This document shows, in pieces, positions 17,926-25,871 of a stretch of DNA of 64,000 nucleotides. Location of the stretch: positions 1 through 64,000 of the forward strand of contig JAFUCA010000010.1 in assembly GCA_017459895.1 (NCBI GenBank). The letters are read 5' to 3'. Every line of letters starts with the position of its first letter. Positions within the stretch are counted from its first letter, which is position 1. The stretch is from Bacillota bacterium (lineage in GTDB: Bacteria > Bacillota > Clostridia > Peptostreptococcales > Anaerovoracaceae). A model generated the notes under the pieces. That model saw only the letters and a list, made by a program, of their open reading frames with translations. It did no database searches and was not told the DNA's origin. A program made the translations under genes and the position numbers.

Positions 17926-18267
17926 ATGGAAAAAACGTTGGCCTTTAAGATCAGGGGAAGCGTGTACGCGATCCCGCTGCGGGAGATCGTTTATCTGGAG
18001 AACCGTCTGCGGAAGATCCGGATCTGTCTGAGCGGGGAGGATCTTGAATTCTACGGAACCTTTGACGACGTCCTGCAAAGGCTGGATGAGCGGTTTCTGC
18101 GGTGCAGCAGAAGCTTCATCCTGAACAAGGATCACATTCGCGCAATGCGGCATTGCGGGCAGTATGAGATCCTTATGGACAACGGAGACCGGCTGCTGTT
18201 CAGCAAGAAACTGTTCGATCGGGCGAAGAGCGATTTCGATGCTTATCTGCGGTCAAAATTGCAATAA
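17926..18267 (+). CDS. LytTR-type DNA-binding protein
   Basis: 113 residues comprising little more than one LytTR domain: YAIPLREIVYLENRLRKI, then ERFLRCSRSFILNKDHI and YEILMDNGDRLLFSKKLFD. LytTR domains bind tandem promoter repeats and usually carry an N-terminal receiver, which is absent here, so this is a stand-alone LytTR regulator. The start ATG 17926 follows AGGAGGT. A 6-bp inverted repeat AATGAC/GTCATT (17886-17901) lies 25 nt upstream and could be an operator. Targets are unknown. Confidence 0.85.
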   Translation: MEKTLAFKIRGSVYAIPLREIVYLENRLRKIRICLSGEDLEFYGTFDDVLQRLDERFLRCSRSFILNKDHIRAMRHCGQYEILMDNGDRLLFSKKLFDRAKSDFDAYLRSKLQ

Positions 18268-18272
18268 AACAG

Positions 18273-18301
18273 TTGCAATCATCACGTTTTTGTTGTATAT
18301 T
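18273..18301 (+). promoter_or_regulatory. rpsB-tsf promoter
   Basis: TTGCAA (18273-18278), 17 bp, TATATT (18296-18301), right after the LytTR gene. It leaves a leader of about 180 nt before rpsB. Confidence 0.7.
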
Positions 18302-18307
18302 TATTCT

Positions 18308-18489
18308 CGGTGTCGGCTCTGCCGGCACCGGGATATTATTTTACACACGAATCCGGGCAGATGCCGGTGCCTTAACGGCCGCAGACAGCGCTGTCGCACC
18401 GACGCAGGACCAGATTTTGAGAAGGTGTGCAGGAGGTTGCATCTGAGAAAGGCTTCGTGGAAGAACAAAAAACCGAAAGGAGAACAACA
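18308..18489 (+). promoter_or_regulatory. Long rpsB leader with hairpins, possible r-protein autoregulation site
   Basis: The leader starts with a hairpin CGGTG-T-CGGC / GCCG-G-CACCG (18308-18330) and carries further GC-rich pairings before GGAG at 18480. Long structured S2 leaders are known in bacteria; here this is inference from position and folding only. Confidence 0.35.
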
Positions 18490-19302
18490 ATGTCAGTAAT
18501 TTCAATGAAACAGCTGCTGGAAGCAGGCGTCCACTTCGGACATCAGACGCGCAGATGGAACCCTAAGATGGCTCCGTACATCTTCACCGAGAGAAACGGA
18601 ATCTACATCATCGACCTGCAGAAGACCGTTCGCAAGATCGACGAGGCGTATGAGTTCATGAAGGAAGTCGCGGCCAGCGGTAAGCCGGTTCTGTTCGTCG
18701 GAACCAAGAAGCAGGCGCAGGCGGCCATCCACGATGAGGCGCTCCGCTGCGATATGTTCTACGTCAACCAGAGATGGCTGGGCGGCATGCTGACCAACTA
18801 CAAGACGATCTCTCAGAGAATCAAGAGACTGTATCAGATCCAGGCCATGGAAGAAGACGGTACCTTTGAGAAGCTGTCCAAGAAGGAAGTCGGCAAGCTG
18901 AGACTGGAGTATGAGAAGCTGGAGAAGTTCCTGGGCGGCATCAAGGAAATGAAGGGAATGCCCGGCGCGATCTTCGTCGTTGATCCCAAGAAAGAAAAGA
19001 TCGCAGTCAACGAAGCCCGCAAGCTGAACATCCCGGTCATTGGTATCGTCGATACCAACTGTGATCCGGACGATGTCGACTACATCATCCCGGCCAACGA
19101 CGACGCGATCCGTGCGGTCAAGCTGATTGCAGGCTGCATGGCAGATGCGGTCATCGAGGCGAGACAGGGCGAAAGCTTTGACGAGGGCGAAGACGTTCAG
19201 GCAGAGGAAGCTGCTGCAGAGGAAACCGTGGAAGCCGCGGAAGAAGCGAAGGTTGCAGAGGATGAGGCTCCGGCTGAGGACGCACCGGCGGATGGTGAGT
19301 AA
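18490..19302 (+). CDS. rpsB: 30S ribosomal protein S2
   Basis: 270 residues. [20 protein letters not shown] and [20 protein letters not shown] are S2 signatures, as are [14 protein letters not shown] and [14 protein letters not shown]. The last 40 residues form an Ala/Glu-rich acidic tail, longer than in E. coli S2. The start ATG 18490 has AAAGGAG upstream. Pairing with tsf is universal. Confidence 0.97.
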   Translation: MSVISMKQLLEAGVHFGHQTRRWNPKMAPYIFTERNGIYIIDLQKTVRKIDEAYEFMKEVAASGKPVLFVGTKKQAQAAIHDEALRCDMFYVNQRWLGGMLTNYKTISQRIKRLYQIQAMEEDGTFEKLSKKEVGKLRLEYEKLEKFLGGIKEMKGMPGAIFVVDPKKEKIAVNEARKLNIPVIGIVDTNCDPDDVDYIIPANDDAIRAVKLIAGCMADAVIEARQGESFDEGEDVQAEEAAAEETVEAAEEAKVAEDEAPAEDAPADGE

Positions 19303-19327
19303 TTGAGATACTTGGAGGTATAATACA

Positions 19328-20422
19328 ATGGCTGTAACAGCACAGATGGTAAAAGAACTGCGCGAGATGACAGGCGCAGGCATGATGGATTGCAAGAAGG
19401 CTCTCGTTGAGGCCGATGGCGATATCGATAAGGCGGTTGAAGTCCTGAGAGAGAAGGGACTGTCCAAGGCTGCCAAGAAGGCCGGCAGAATCGCTGCCAT
19501 GGGTCTTGTCAAGACCGCGTTCTCCGAAGACGGCAAGACTGCCGCGATCGTAGAGGTCAATTCCGAGACCGACTTCGTCGCTAAGAACGACGAGTTCATC
19601 GGCTTCGTCGACGGACTCGCGAAGCTGGCACTGGATGCGGAGAGCAATGACATCGAAGCGTTCAAGGCGATGGCTTATGAAGGCGCTACTGTTGGAGACG
19701 CTCTGACTGCCCTGATCGCCAAGATCGGCGAGAACATGTCCGTAAGAAGAATCGACAAGGCTTCCGGAGCCGTTATGGCTTCCTACATCCACGGCGGCGG
19801 CAACATCGGCGTTATCGTTGCTGCGGACGGCGAGGACAACGATGACAACAAGGCGGCGCTGAAGAACATCGCGATGCAGGTCGCAGCGATGAATCCTCAG
19901 TATGTCAGCAGAGACGAGATCTCCGATGAGGAGCTGGCGAACCTGGAGAAGATCACTCTGGAGAGCGCGCTGAACGATCCGTTCACGCTTCCGAAGCCGA
20001 TCCTGAACGGACTGCTCGACAAGGCGGTAGACGGCGTTTGGGGCGAAGAGGATACCGCGATCCTGCTGGAGAAGAGAGCGGACAAGAGCTTCAACTTCAA
20101 CTATCTGCCGAACTTCCTCTCCGAGGAAGCGAAGGCGAAGCTGGCCGGTCTGGCGGTTGCCGACAAGGCTGAGATCTCCGAAAACAAGATCTTCAAGGGT
20201 CTGGTTCAGGGACGTATCTCCAAGCAGCTGAAGGAGATCTGCCTGCTGGATCAGACTTACGTCAGAGCCGAAGACGGCAAGCAGACGGTTGCCAAGTATC
20301 TGGAATCCGTTGACAAGGCGCTGAAGCTGGCGAAGGTCATCCGTTTCGAAGTCGGCGAAGGCATCGAGAAGAAGCAGGAAGACTTCGCGGCAGAGGTTGC
20401 GGCACAGATCGCAAACGCTTAA
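19328..20422 (+). CDS. tsf: Elongation factor Ts, enlarged
   Basis: 364 residues; the family is usually about 200-300. The N-terminal UBA-like domain ([19 protein letters not shown]) and EF-Tu contact motif ([16 protein letters not shown]) are intact. There is extra sequence at about residues 200-290 (after [14 protein letters not shown]), probably an insertion in the C-terminal dimerisation region. The frame ends AQIANA-TAA, yet the next nine codons continue in frame as EFAQQMAQK before a second stop at 20450-20452, which resembles a lost or alternative C-terminal extension. It acts as the nucleotide exchange factor for EF-Tu. Confidence 0.95.
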   Translation: MAVTAQMVKELREMTGAGMMDCKKALVEADGDIDKAVEVLREKGLSKAAKKAGRIAAMGLVKTAFSEDGKTAAIVEVNSETDFVAKNDEFIGFVDGLAKLALDAESNDIEAFKAMAYEGATVGDALTALIAKIGENMSVRRIDKASGAVMASYIHGGGNIGVIVAADGEDNDDNKAALKNIAMQVAAMNPQYVSRDEISDEELANLEKITLESALNDPFTLPKPILNGLLDKAVDGVWGEEDTAILLEKRADKSFNFNYLPNFLSEEAKAKLAGLAVADKAEISENKIFKGLVQGRISKQLKEICLLDQTYVRAEDGKQTVAKYLESVDKALKLAKVIRFEVGEGIEKKQEDFAAEVAAQIANA

Positions 20423-20450
20423 GAATTCGCACAGCAGATGGCACAGAAGT

Positions 20451-20497
20451 AAGGTTTCCTCCGATCAAAACGGCGTTGCCGTAAGGTCGGAAACCTT
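20451..20497 (+). other. Stem-loop after tsf
   Basis: AAGGTTTCC (20451-20459) pairs with GGAAACCTT (20489-20497), enclosing a smaller GGC/GCC hairpin. There is no T tract, so it is more likely an mRNA-stabilising structure than the terminator, which lies about 70 nt downstream. Confidence 0.5.
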
Positions 20498-20565
20498 AAT
20501 CTCCGGAGGCAAGCTCCTCCGATACAAGGTTTTCGAACCCGAAAGAATACGTTGAAATTTGAAGG

Positions 20566-20611
20566 AAAATCCCCTGAAAATGCACGTTTGATGCAGGTTC
20601 AGGGGATTTTT
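20566..20611 (+). terminator. Intrinsic terminator of rpsB-tsf
   Basis: A 13-bp perfect stem AAAATCCCCTGAA / TTCAGGGGATTTT around a 19-nt loop, ending in T residues. Confidence 0.9.
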
Positions 20612-21046
20612 AATGGAGTCGCCACAGCGAACGTGCGTGAGCTGATGGGACTCCTTATGCTGTTGCAGCCCGAGAGCGCCGAGCGCGATCGGATAGCCGC
20701 AAGTCGTATGCGTTCTGCGGATAATAACGCGATTTGACGTTTTTCTTTCTGCATCTTGGGAAAAAGCTGGGACAAAGTTGGGAACAAAGCCCATTCCCAA
20801 CTTGCTCCTCAAAGTCTTCTCTCTGCTTCGTGTATTTGTAAAAAGGTGTCGTCGGCGTTCTTGAGCGACCTTGGCGGCGAAGTTTTCTGTCTGCTTTGCG
20901 GTTACGCACTGTATGGATATGGTAATGCCGTTGGAAATGTTTCGCAATTGTGTGATCCAACAGACAGATCGCATAATTGTCAGGAGGCAGCGGCTGTTTT
21001 ACTCTGTTTACAGGATGCAGAATAAAACGGTGGAAGGAGGACGGAT
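20612..21046. other. No confident gene; probable mobile-element debris
   Basis: Between the tsf terminator and the small ORF at 21047 there is no reading frame with a convincing start and ribosome site. The sequence is compositionally mixed and both strands hold medium-length unconvincing frames. Its position at the edge of the accessory patchwork suggests the remains of an inserted element, but I recognise no integrase or transposase motif. Confidence 0.4.
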
Positions 21047-21190
21047 ATGAGAATCGGAAAGATTAAGATAGGATTTACCGATGACGAGATCAGGATCATC
21101 GTCAAAAGTCTTGTGGAGTTAAGAAACGAACTGATCCGTGAAGGAAGATACACGGATGCTGTTGATGAGCTGCTGCTGAAGTTCATGTAG
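21047..21190 (+). CDS. Small hypothetical protein (47 aa)
   Basis: Starts MRIGKIKIGFTDDEIRIIVK and ends in DAVDELLLKFM. GGAAGGAGG lies 6 nt before the ATG, an excellent ribosome site. The sequence is mostly helical and charged with no cysteines. Short proteins of this look occur in conjugative elements of gut Firmicutes; the function is unknown. It has its own terminator. Confidence 0.6.
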   Translation: MRIGKIKIGFTDDEIRIIVKSLVELRNELIREGRYTDAVDELLLKFM

Positions 21191-21231
21191 GGAGCATGCC
21201 GGATGGCATCACAACAGAATAGATGATATAC

Positions 21232-21273
21232 AGCCGTTTGCATCATGACAGTTATGGATGCGGACGGCTTTTT
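21232..21273 (+). terminator. Intrinsic terminator
   Basis: AGCCGTTTGCATC pairs with GATGCGGACGGCT through two G-U wobbles (13 bp), followed by TTTTT. It closes the 47-aa gene. Confidence 0.85.
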
Positions 21274-21353
21274 ATATTTCTGCCTGCTACATTGTCCCGG
21301 TCACCAGGGAGCGGGGCAGGTATAGCAGCCGGCAAGGCAGAAAGGAATCAATT

Positions 21354-21452
21354 ATGAATAACAAGAAGAAACAGGAAGTGTATGTTCCGGCACTTTCGGA
21401 GGAAATGAAGGAATGCCCTACGAAGGAGATACTGAACCTTATCGTGGGATAG
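21354..21452 (+). CDS. Small peptide ORF (32 aa)
   Basis: ATG 21354 has AAAGGA 8 nt upstream and encodes a Lys-rich start (MNNKKKQEVYVPAL) and a tail SEEMKECPTKEILNLIVG with one cysteine, then TAG. The size and single Cys-Pro invite comparison with peptide precursors, but no processing gene is adjacent. It may be non-functional. A hairpin GGCAGCA/TGCTGCC lies about 40 nt downstream. Confidence 0.35.
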   Translation: MNNKKKQEVYVPALSEEMKECPTKEILNLIVG

Positions 21453-21554
21453 CAGACCGGGCCGGAGCGGGAACCCACAAAAACATTTATGGCAGCAGCA
21501 ATGCTGCCGGTACATGGTATCTGATCTTAAGGATACGTTCTGATCGGGAGACGA

Positions 21555-22112
21555 TCATGGCTCGTTCTGCCAGACTTTCAGAATACCGTCAGAAAGAAGC
21601 TTCCTGAGAAAGAGAATAAAATCTTCAGCGGATATCGATTCCTGATTCTCATACCAGTATGAAAATGCGCCGATGATCATAGAAAAGGACGCCTCAAAGG
21701 CAACATCCGTTTGCCAGCCGTCAGGGGCATGAAACCATGAAGGCCTGATATGCGAGATCCGATTCTTCCATTTGGTCCGGAACGAAGGATCTGTTTCAAG
21801 GAAGTGATACAGATAATCTCCGTGACTTAAATACAGATCCACCATCATTTCGAGTGCGTTCCCGGAGACCGGAAGTGCTGTCATGACACTGGCAATGCGT
21901 TCCTGAAGAGCATCCAGCACGATCTCTTCGATCTGATCTCTCAGCTCATAAATGTCGTTGTAATACAGATAGAATGTGCTTCGGTTATACCCTGCCAGGT
22001 CGGTGATCTCCCGGATGCTGATGTTCTCTATCGATTTCTGTTTATATATCTGCCAGAACGCATCTCTCAGATTCTGCCTGGTCTGTTCCTGTATCTGAGG
22101 CTGTTTATTCAT
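21555..22112 (-). CDS. TetR/AcrR-family regulator
   Basis: 185 residues. The N-terminal HTH is typical: NLRDAFWQIYKQKSIENISI, then REITDLAGYNRSTFYLYYND. The C-terminal ligand domain is variable. ATG at 22112 is preferred because GGAGGAG lies just upstream on the minus strand. It diverges from a pair of HXXEE membrane-protein genes that it probably controls. Confidence 0.88.
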   Translation of the reverse strand: MNKQPQIQEQTRQNLRDAFWQIYKQKSIENISIREITDLAGYNRSTFYLYYNDIYELRDQIEEIVLDALQERIASVMTALPVSGNALEMMVDLYLSHGDYLYHFLETDPSFRTKWKNRISHIRPSWFHAPDGWQTDVAFEASFSMIIGAFSYWYENQESISAEDFILFLRKLLSDGILKVWQNEP

Positions 22113-22124
22113 AACTCCTCCAAA

Positions 22125-22205
22125 ACTCGACAATTCTGCTGCAACTGTTTAGTGATGGATGCTTCACGAGCATCTATAATACTATTATACAACACGGTGT
22201 CGAGT
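22125..22205. promoter_or_regulatory. Divergent control region with split 8-bp inverted repeat
   Basis: ACTCGACA (22125-22132) and its exact reverse complement TGTCGAGT (22198-22205) bracket the intergenic region between the TetR gene and the first HXXEE gene. TATAAT (22175-22180) lies between them. Likely operator arms, though the 65-nt separation implies looping or two half sites. Confidence 0.45.
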
Positions 22206-22222
22206 GATGAAAGGAGGCCGGC

Positions 22223-22858
22223 ATGAGAAAGCTGATAAACAACTGGCAGAACATATCGGCGGTTCTGGCAGTCGTGACGATATTTATAGCAGTGTCCGGA
22301 CAGTGGGATCTCACGCAAAGGACACTTCTGCTGCTGAACGCATTCCTGCTTCTGCACTTCTTCGAAGAGTTTGGCTGGCCCGGAGGTTTCCCGTACATGG
22401 GAATGAAAGTAATGATGGGGAATACGGAGCCGGATCCGGGGAAATGGAACGTGAACAATCTGAGCTCAATGTTCGGCAACTGGGGATTCCTGCTGCTTGT
22501 GTATATTCCTTCGCTGTTCCTTACGGAGCTGAAGCCGCTGACGATCGCCGTGGTGCTGTTTTCAATACTTGAGGGTGCAGGCCACTTGCTGATCTTCAAT
22601 ATACGGATGAGGTCCTTCTATAACCCGGGGATGATAACAGCGGTTTTCGGAATGGTTCCAGTCGCTGTTTACTATCTGAACAGTATATCAGGCCGGCATC
22701 TGTATGTATGGCATGACTGCCTGATCGGTCTGGCATGGTGTGCAGCAGTATTCCTGTTCTGCTTCTGCTCTCCTCTGTATTGGAAACTGGGCGCTGTAAA
22801 AGGTTACCCGCTTACGCATCGCTCCGCGTTCGGGATGTACAAAGCCGGAATTGATTGA
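22223..22858 (+). CDS. HXXEE-domain membrane protein 1
   Basis: 211 residues with about six hydrophobic helices. LLHFFEEFGWPGGFPYMGM contains the HxxEE motif (about 49-53) followed by PGGF. A second motif EGAGHLLIF (ExxxH) and YNPGM follow. HXXEE proteins are a Pfam family of unknown function; the paired acidic and His residues on helices suggest a membrane metal site (inference). The start ATG has AAAGGAGG upstream. It is probably co-transcribed with the paralogue downstream and repressed by the divergent TetR protein. Confidence 0.8.
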   Translation: MRKLINNWQNISAVLAVVTIFIAVSGQWDLTQRTLLLLNAFLLLHFFEEFGWPGGFPYMGMKVMMGNTEPDPGKWNVNNLSSMFGNWGFLLLVYIPSLFLTELKPLTIAVVLFSILEGAGHLLIFNIRMRSFYNPGMITAVFGMVPVAVYYLNSISGRHLYVWHDCLIGLAWCAAVFLFCFCSPLYWKLGAVKGYPLTHRSAFGMYKAGID

Positions 22859-22875
22859 TAAAAGGGAGGTCCGCT

Positions 22876-23469
22876 ATGAAACAGAAGATACTCGATTACA
22901 GTCTGGAGATGTTCTCCTTTGCTGTATTGGTCTATGCAATATGCTTTGCGCTGTTCTTCAGAGAAGACTCACACCTTGGGATCATTACCGCGTTCATGCT
23001 GTGCGCAGTGATGCACGAGTTTGAAGAGAAGAGGGTGCCGGGAGGCTTCTTTGAACTGATGGCAAAGAAGTTCGGGATCAGGGCGGAAAACGATGATTTC
23101 AGGAAGCATACGCTTATAGTTGTCATCTATTGGATCGTCATGCTTTCGCTGCCTCTCATATTCCGCTCCGCTGTATTTCTTCCGATATCGCTGTCATGCG
23201 TAGGCATCTTCGAGGCATTCATCCATACTGCAGGCATAAAGATACACAAATTGAGGAAACCATACACGCCGGGGCTGGTATCCGCATGGATCATGGCAGG
23301 TGTTTCGGTATACACCCTTCGTTACGTCTCAGATATCGCGGGAACGGCTGATTATGTCATCGGAGCAGTTTTTATGGTCGTCACTTTCCTGATGATGGAT
23401 GTTTGTGTGCTTAGGAGCTTCAATGTCAGTATTTCGGACGTAAGGAAGAATATGAAGGGAAATGCCTGA
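22876..23469 (+). CDS. HXXEE-domain membrane protein 2
   Basis: 197 residues with several transmembrane helices. It repeats the motif set of its neighbour: MHEFEEKRVPGGFFELM (HxxEE then PGGF), FEAFIHTAGI (ExxxH) and YTPGL. Overall identity outside the motifs looks low, so the pair are diverged paralogues that may act together. ATG 22876 follows GGGAGGT. Confidence 0.8.
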   Translation: MKQKILDYSLEMFSFAVLVYAICFALFFREDSHLGIITAFMLCAVMHEFEEKRVPGGFFELMAKKFGIRAENDDFRKHTLIVVIYWIVMLSLPLIFRSAVFLPISLSCVGIFEAFIHTAGIKIHKLRKPYTPGLVSAWIMAGVSVYTLRYVSDIAGTADYVIGAVFMVVTFLMMDVCVLRSFNVSISDVRKNMKGNA

Positions 23470-23520
23470 GATCGTTTAAGGTGCATTTTGAATATCAAAT
23501 GAAATAAAGGCACCCTAATT

Positions 23521-23560
23521 ATTACATGGCCGGTTGGCAAATGTACTCACCGGTCTTTTA
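23521..23560 (+). terminator. Terminator-containing direct repeat, copy 1
   Basis: ATTACATGGCCGGTTGGCAAAT (23521-23542) is repeated exactly at 25094-25115. In both copies a GGCCGGT arm pairs with ACCGGTC before TTTT, forming a small terminator. The two copies bracket the AAA ATPase gene. Confidence 0.7.
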
Positions 23561-23590
23561 TTATGTCCTGATTCAGGGAAATTCCAATTC

Positions 23591-23697
23591 TGAAGAAATG
23601 CATATTTTGCATTATTAGTGCTTTGAAGAAATGCATGTAAAACAAAAAGTTTTGAAGAAATGCAGAATTTGTAGAATATAAAGATTGAAGAAATGCA
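23591..23697 (+). repeat. Four exact 12-bp iterons upstream of the ATPase gene
   Basis: TGAAGAAATGCA occurs at 23591, 23624, 23653 and 23686 (start positions), all on the same strand, spaced 33, 29 and 33 bp. Copies 3 and 4 extend to TGAAGAAATGCAGAAT. They end 35 bp before the ATPase start and look like multiple binding sites for a regulator. Confidence 0.85.
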
Positions 23698-23731
23698 GAA
23701 TCGGTGATACTATCAGGTTAGAGAGGAGAAT

Positions 23732-25069
23732 ATGAGCATGATATTCAAGAGAAAAGTGTACCCAAGGCTTCTGGAATGGAAGCAGAATTATGCGGATCAG
23801 TACGCAGTGCTGCTGGAGGGAGCAAGGCGTGTGGGCAAGTCAACTATTGCAGAGCATTTTGCCCGCAATGAATATAGATCCTATATCCTGATTGATTTTT
23901 CAAAGGACGCAGACAATATATTGCAATGTTTTGATGATATTGGTAATCTGGATGTCTTCTTTCTGAGGCTTCAGGCAGAGACCGGCACAACGCTGTATAA
24001 GGGAGAATCCCTTATTATATTTGATGAAGTACAACTGTTTCCGAAGGCCAGGCAGGCGATCAAGCATCTGGTCAAGGACGGAAGGTACCATTACCTGGAA
24101 ACCGGATCTCTCATTTCGATCAGAAAGAATGTAAAGGACATTCTGATACCGTCAGAAGAAATGAAAATACAGGTCTGCCCGATGGACTATGAGGAGTTCT
24201 GTGAAGCTGTAGGATATGAGTATTCACTGCTCGAAAAGATATATGAAACGAACAGACCGATCGGGCAGGCAACAAACAGAAAGTTGATGCGGGATCTGAG
24301 ACTCTATATGGCGGTCGGCGGCATGCCGCAGGCAGTAGAATCTTATCTTGCAGGTAATAATTTTGCTGATATCGATCAGGTGAAGCGGCAGATCATTCAG
24401 CTGTATGAAGATGACTTCAGGAAAATTGATCCGTCGGGAAGGATTTCTTCTATGTATCACGCTATTCCGGCACAGTTAGCAAAAGATGCCAGAAAGTACA
24501 GGATAAATTCTGCCATTGGCAAGAGAGGAAATACCAGGGCTGAAGAACTGCTCTACGAGCTGATAGATTCCAGGACAATCATACCGTGTTATAATTCGAC
24601 TGATCCCAGGGTCAGCCTGACGGATACTAAGGATTTTGATAGCTATAAGCTGTATCTGTCGGACACAGGATTGTTCGTGACTGCTATGTTCCTGGACAGA
24701 CCTTCAGTCGAAAATATGCTATATTCAAAGCTTCTGTCTGATAAGCTTCCTGCTAATCTAGGGTTCTTATATGAGAATCTTGTTGCACAGATGATTCATT
24801 CTTCCGGTCGGGAACTGTATTATCATACATGGGAAAAACCGAACAGTACTCATTATTATGAGGTCGACTTTCTGATCTCTAAAGGGAGTAAGGTCTCTGC
24901 GATAGAGGTGAAGTCATCGGGAATCGGAAAGCATGAATCGATCACTGAGTTCACAAGGAAGTATTCAGGTAATGTGGATTCTACTTATCTGCTGTCGCAA
25001 AAGGATGTTGGTGAAGAAGGCAGCCTGCGGAAAAAGCCGTTATATCTGGCACCTTTCGTTGTGAAATAA
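23732..25069 (+). CDS. AAA ATPase with DUF4143 C-terminal domain
   Basis: 445 residues. Walker A LLEGARRVGKSTIAEHFA (about 27-44), Walker B ESLIIFDEVQLF, sensor region YLETGSLIS; then the DUF4143 domain with a nuclease-like segment near the C terminus (YYEVDFLISKGSKVSAIEVK) resembling PD-(D/E)XK folds. Such ATPases are common in accessory DNA and their biological role is unclear. AT-rich composition and flanking repeats indicate transfer. An in-frame ATG at 23738 is an alternative start. Confidence 0.85.
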   Translation: MSMIFKRKVYPRLLEWKQNYADQYAVLLEGARRVGKSTIAEHFARNEYRSYILIDFSKDADNILQCFDDIGNLDVFFLRLQAETGTTLYKGESLIIFDEVQLFPKARQAIKHLVKDGRYHYLETGSLISIRKNVKDILIPSEEMKIQVCPMDYEEFCEAVGYEYSLLEKIYETNRPIGQATNRKLMRDLRLYMAVGGMPQAVESYLAGNNFADIDQVKRQIIQLYEDDFRKIDPSGRISSMYHAIPAQLAKDARKYRINSAIGKRGNTRAEELLYELIDSRTIIPCYNSTDPRVSLTDTKDFDSYKLYLSDTGLFVTAMFLDRPSVENMLYSKLLSDKLPANLGFLYENLVAQMIHSSGRELYYHTWEKPNSTHYYEVDFLISKGSKVSAIEVKSSGIGKHESITEFTRKYSGNVDSTYLLSQKDVGEEGSLRKKPLYLAPFVVK

Positions 25070-25093
25070 TCAATAGAGCATCCTGACTTATAT

Positions 25094-25133
25094 ATTACAT
25101 GGCCGGTTGGCAAATACGCTGACCGGTCTTTTG
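25094..25133 (+). terminator. Terminator-containing direct repeat, copy 2
   Basis: The second copy of the 22-bp repeat, with ACCGGTC then TTTT. It ends the ATPase gene. Just downstream, two hairpins with CTTTAG loops (GGTGC/GCACC near 25145 and a longer GGGTTGCA/TGCAACCC near 25177-25212) follow in noncoding DNA. Confidence 0.65.
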
Positions 25134-25256
25134 CTTGCCCTAACACGGTGCTTTAGCACCGATGTAGGTCAGCCGCCAGGGTTGCACGGCTTTAGCCGTA
25201 ATGCAACCCACGGCGATATTGCAAAATCAGAACAGATCGGAGTGTATTTGTCAAGT

Positions 25257-25294
25257 GAAAAATGGTCCACAAATCCGGCCGAAAAATGGTCCAC
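25257..25294. mobile_element. IS21-like terminal repeat remnant
   Basis: GAAAAATGGTCCAC occurs twice in direct orientation (25257-25270 and 25281-25294), preceded by TGTCAAGT. Multiple short terminal repeats of this kind characterise IS21-family ends. No transposase gene is present, so this would be a solo end. The family attribution is from memory of the pattern only. Confidence 0.35.
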
Positions 25295-25420
25295 CTGATC
25301 TTTACGATAACGGATGTTTATCCACAGGTGGACATGAGTACAGGGAGATACCAGCCTAATGCTCCTGAAAGCGGCTGCCGCAGGAACATCAGACCGGATA
25401 TTCAAGCCTCCTTCTAAGTG

Positions 25421-25714
25421 TTACCACTCAAAGGGGATGGGCTCATCTCTGTACTGGTCTACGAATTCCCTGGCGTCTTCGCCAAGCCCTTCCTGCCAGA
25501 CGTATCTCCACAGGCTGAACAATTCACGCTCCAGGGATCTGACATGATCCTTAACGATATTCGGGGTACGCTCTTTCGCCTTTGTCAGACTCATTTCTTC
25601 CGGTGACGGATCCTCCCAGCCCATATATGTTTTGAGGTAGGCGGTTTTTTCCTCCCGAAGCATACCTTTCATAAGAAGTGTTATCCGGCCCGCTTTTGCC
25701 ATAGATAGGTGCAT
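25421..25714 (-). CDS. Hypothetical protein (97 aa or 93 aa)
   Basis: A minus-strand frame beginning MHLSMAKAGRITLLMKGM and ending YRDEPIPFEW. Its balanced charged and aromatic composition (SLERELFSLWRYVWQEGLGE) looks protein-like, but the ribosome site is weak and no family is recognised. It could be the C-terminal remnant of a larger accessory protein. A start at the second Met (25702) is possible. Confidence 0.4.
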   Translation of the reverse strand: MHLSMAKAGRITLLMKGMLREEKTAYLKTYMGWEDPSPEEMSLTKAKERTPNIVKDHVRSLERELFSLWRYVWQEGLGEDAREFVDQYRDEPIPFEW

Positions 25715-25751
25715 TGTTCTGTGTTAGAATGAAGACATAAGACACGAGCGC

Positions 25752-25782
25752 TCTATAAAGTCACAAATTGTGACTTTATAGA
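25752..25782. promoter_or_regulatory. Perfect 31-bp palindrome (15+1+15) upstream of the ORF6N gene
   Basis: TCTATAAAGTCACAA, a central A, and TTGTGACTTTATAGA are exactly complementary. The site is about 90 bp before the ORF6N start and has no T tract, so an operator is more likely than a terminator. Confidence 0.75.
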
Positions 25783-25871
25783 ATATCCGAGAGAAATACT
25801 TTTTTCACAACGATACATACAATCTTGATGTCGCAGAATGCGATATCAAATCAGAGGTCGGGAGACGGTAT

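Noticed and set aside
20465-20974. 170-codon minus-strand frame downstream of tsf
   Set aside because: It covers the tsf terminator and has a Ser/Arg/Thr-rich composition without motifs; more likely debris than a gene.
25140-25215. attC-like site in the hairpins after the ATPase gene
   Set aside because: CCTAAC and GGGTTGC resemble core sites loosely, but the expected spacing and the second core pair are missing.
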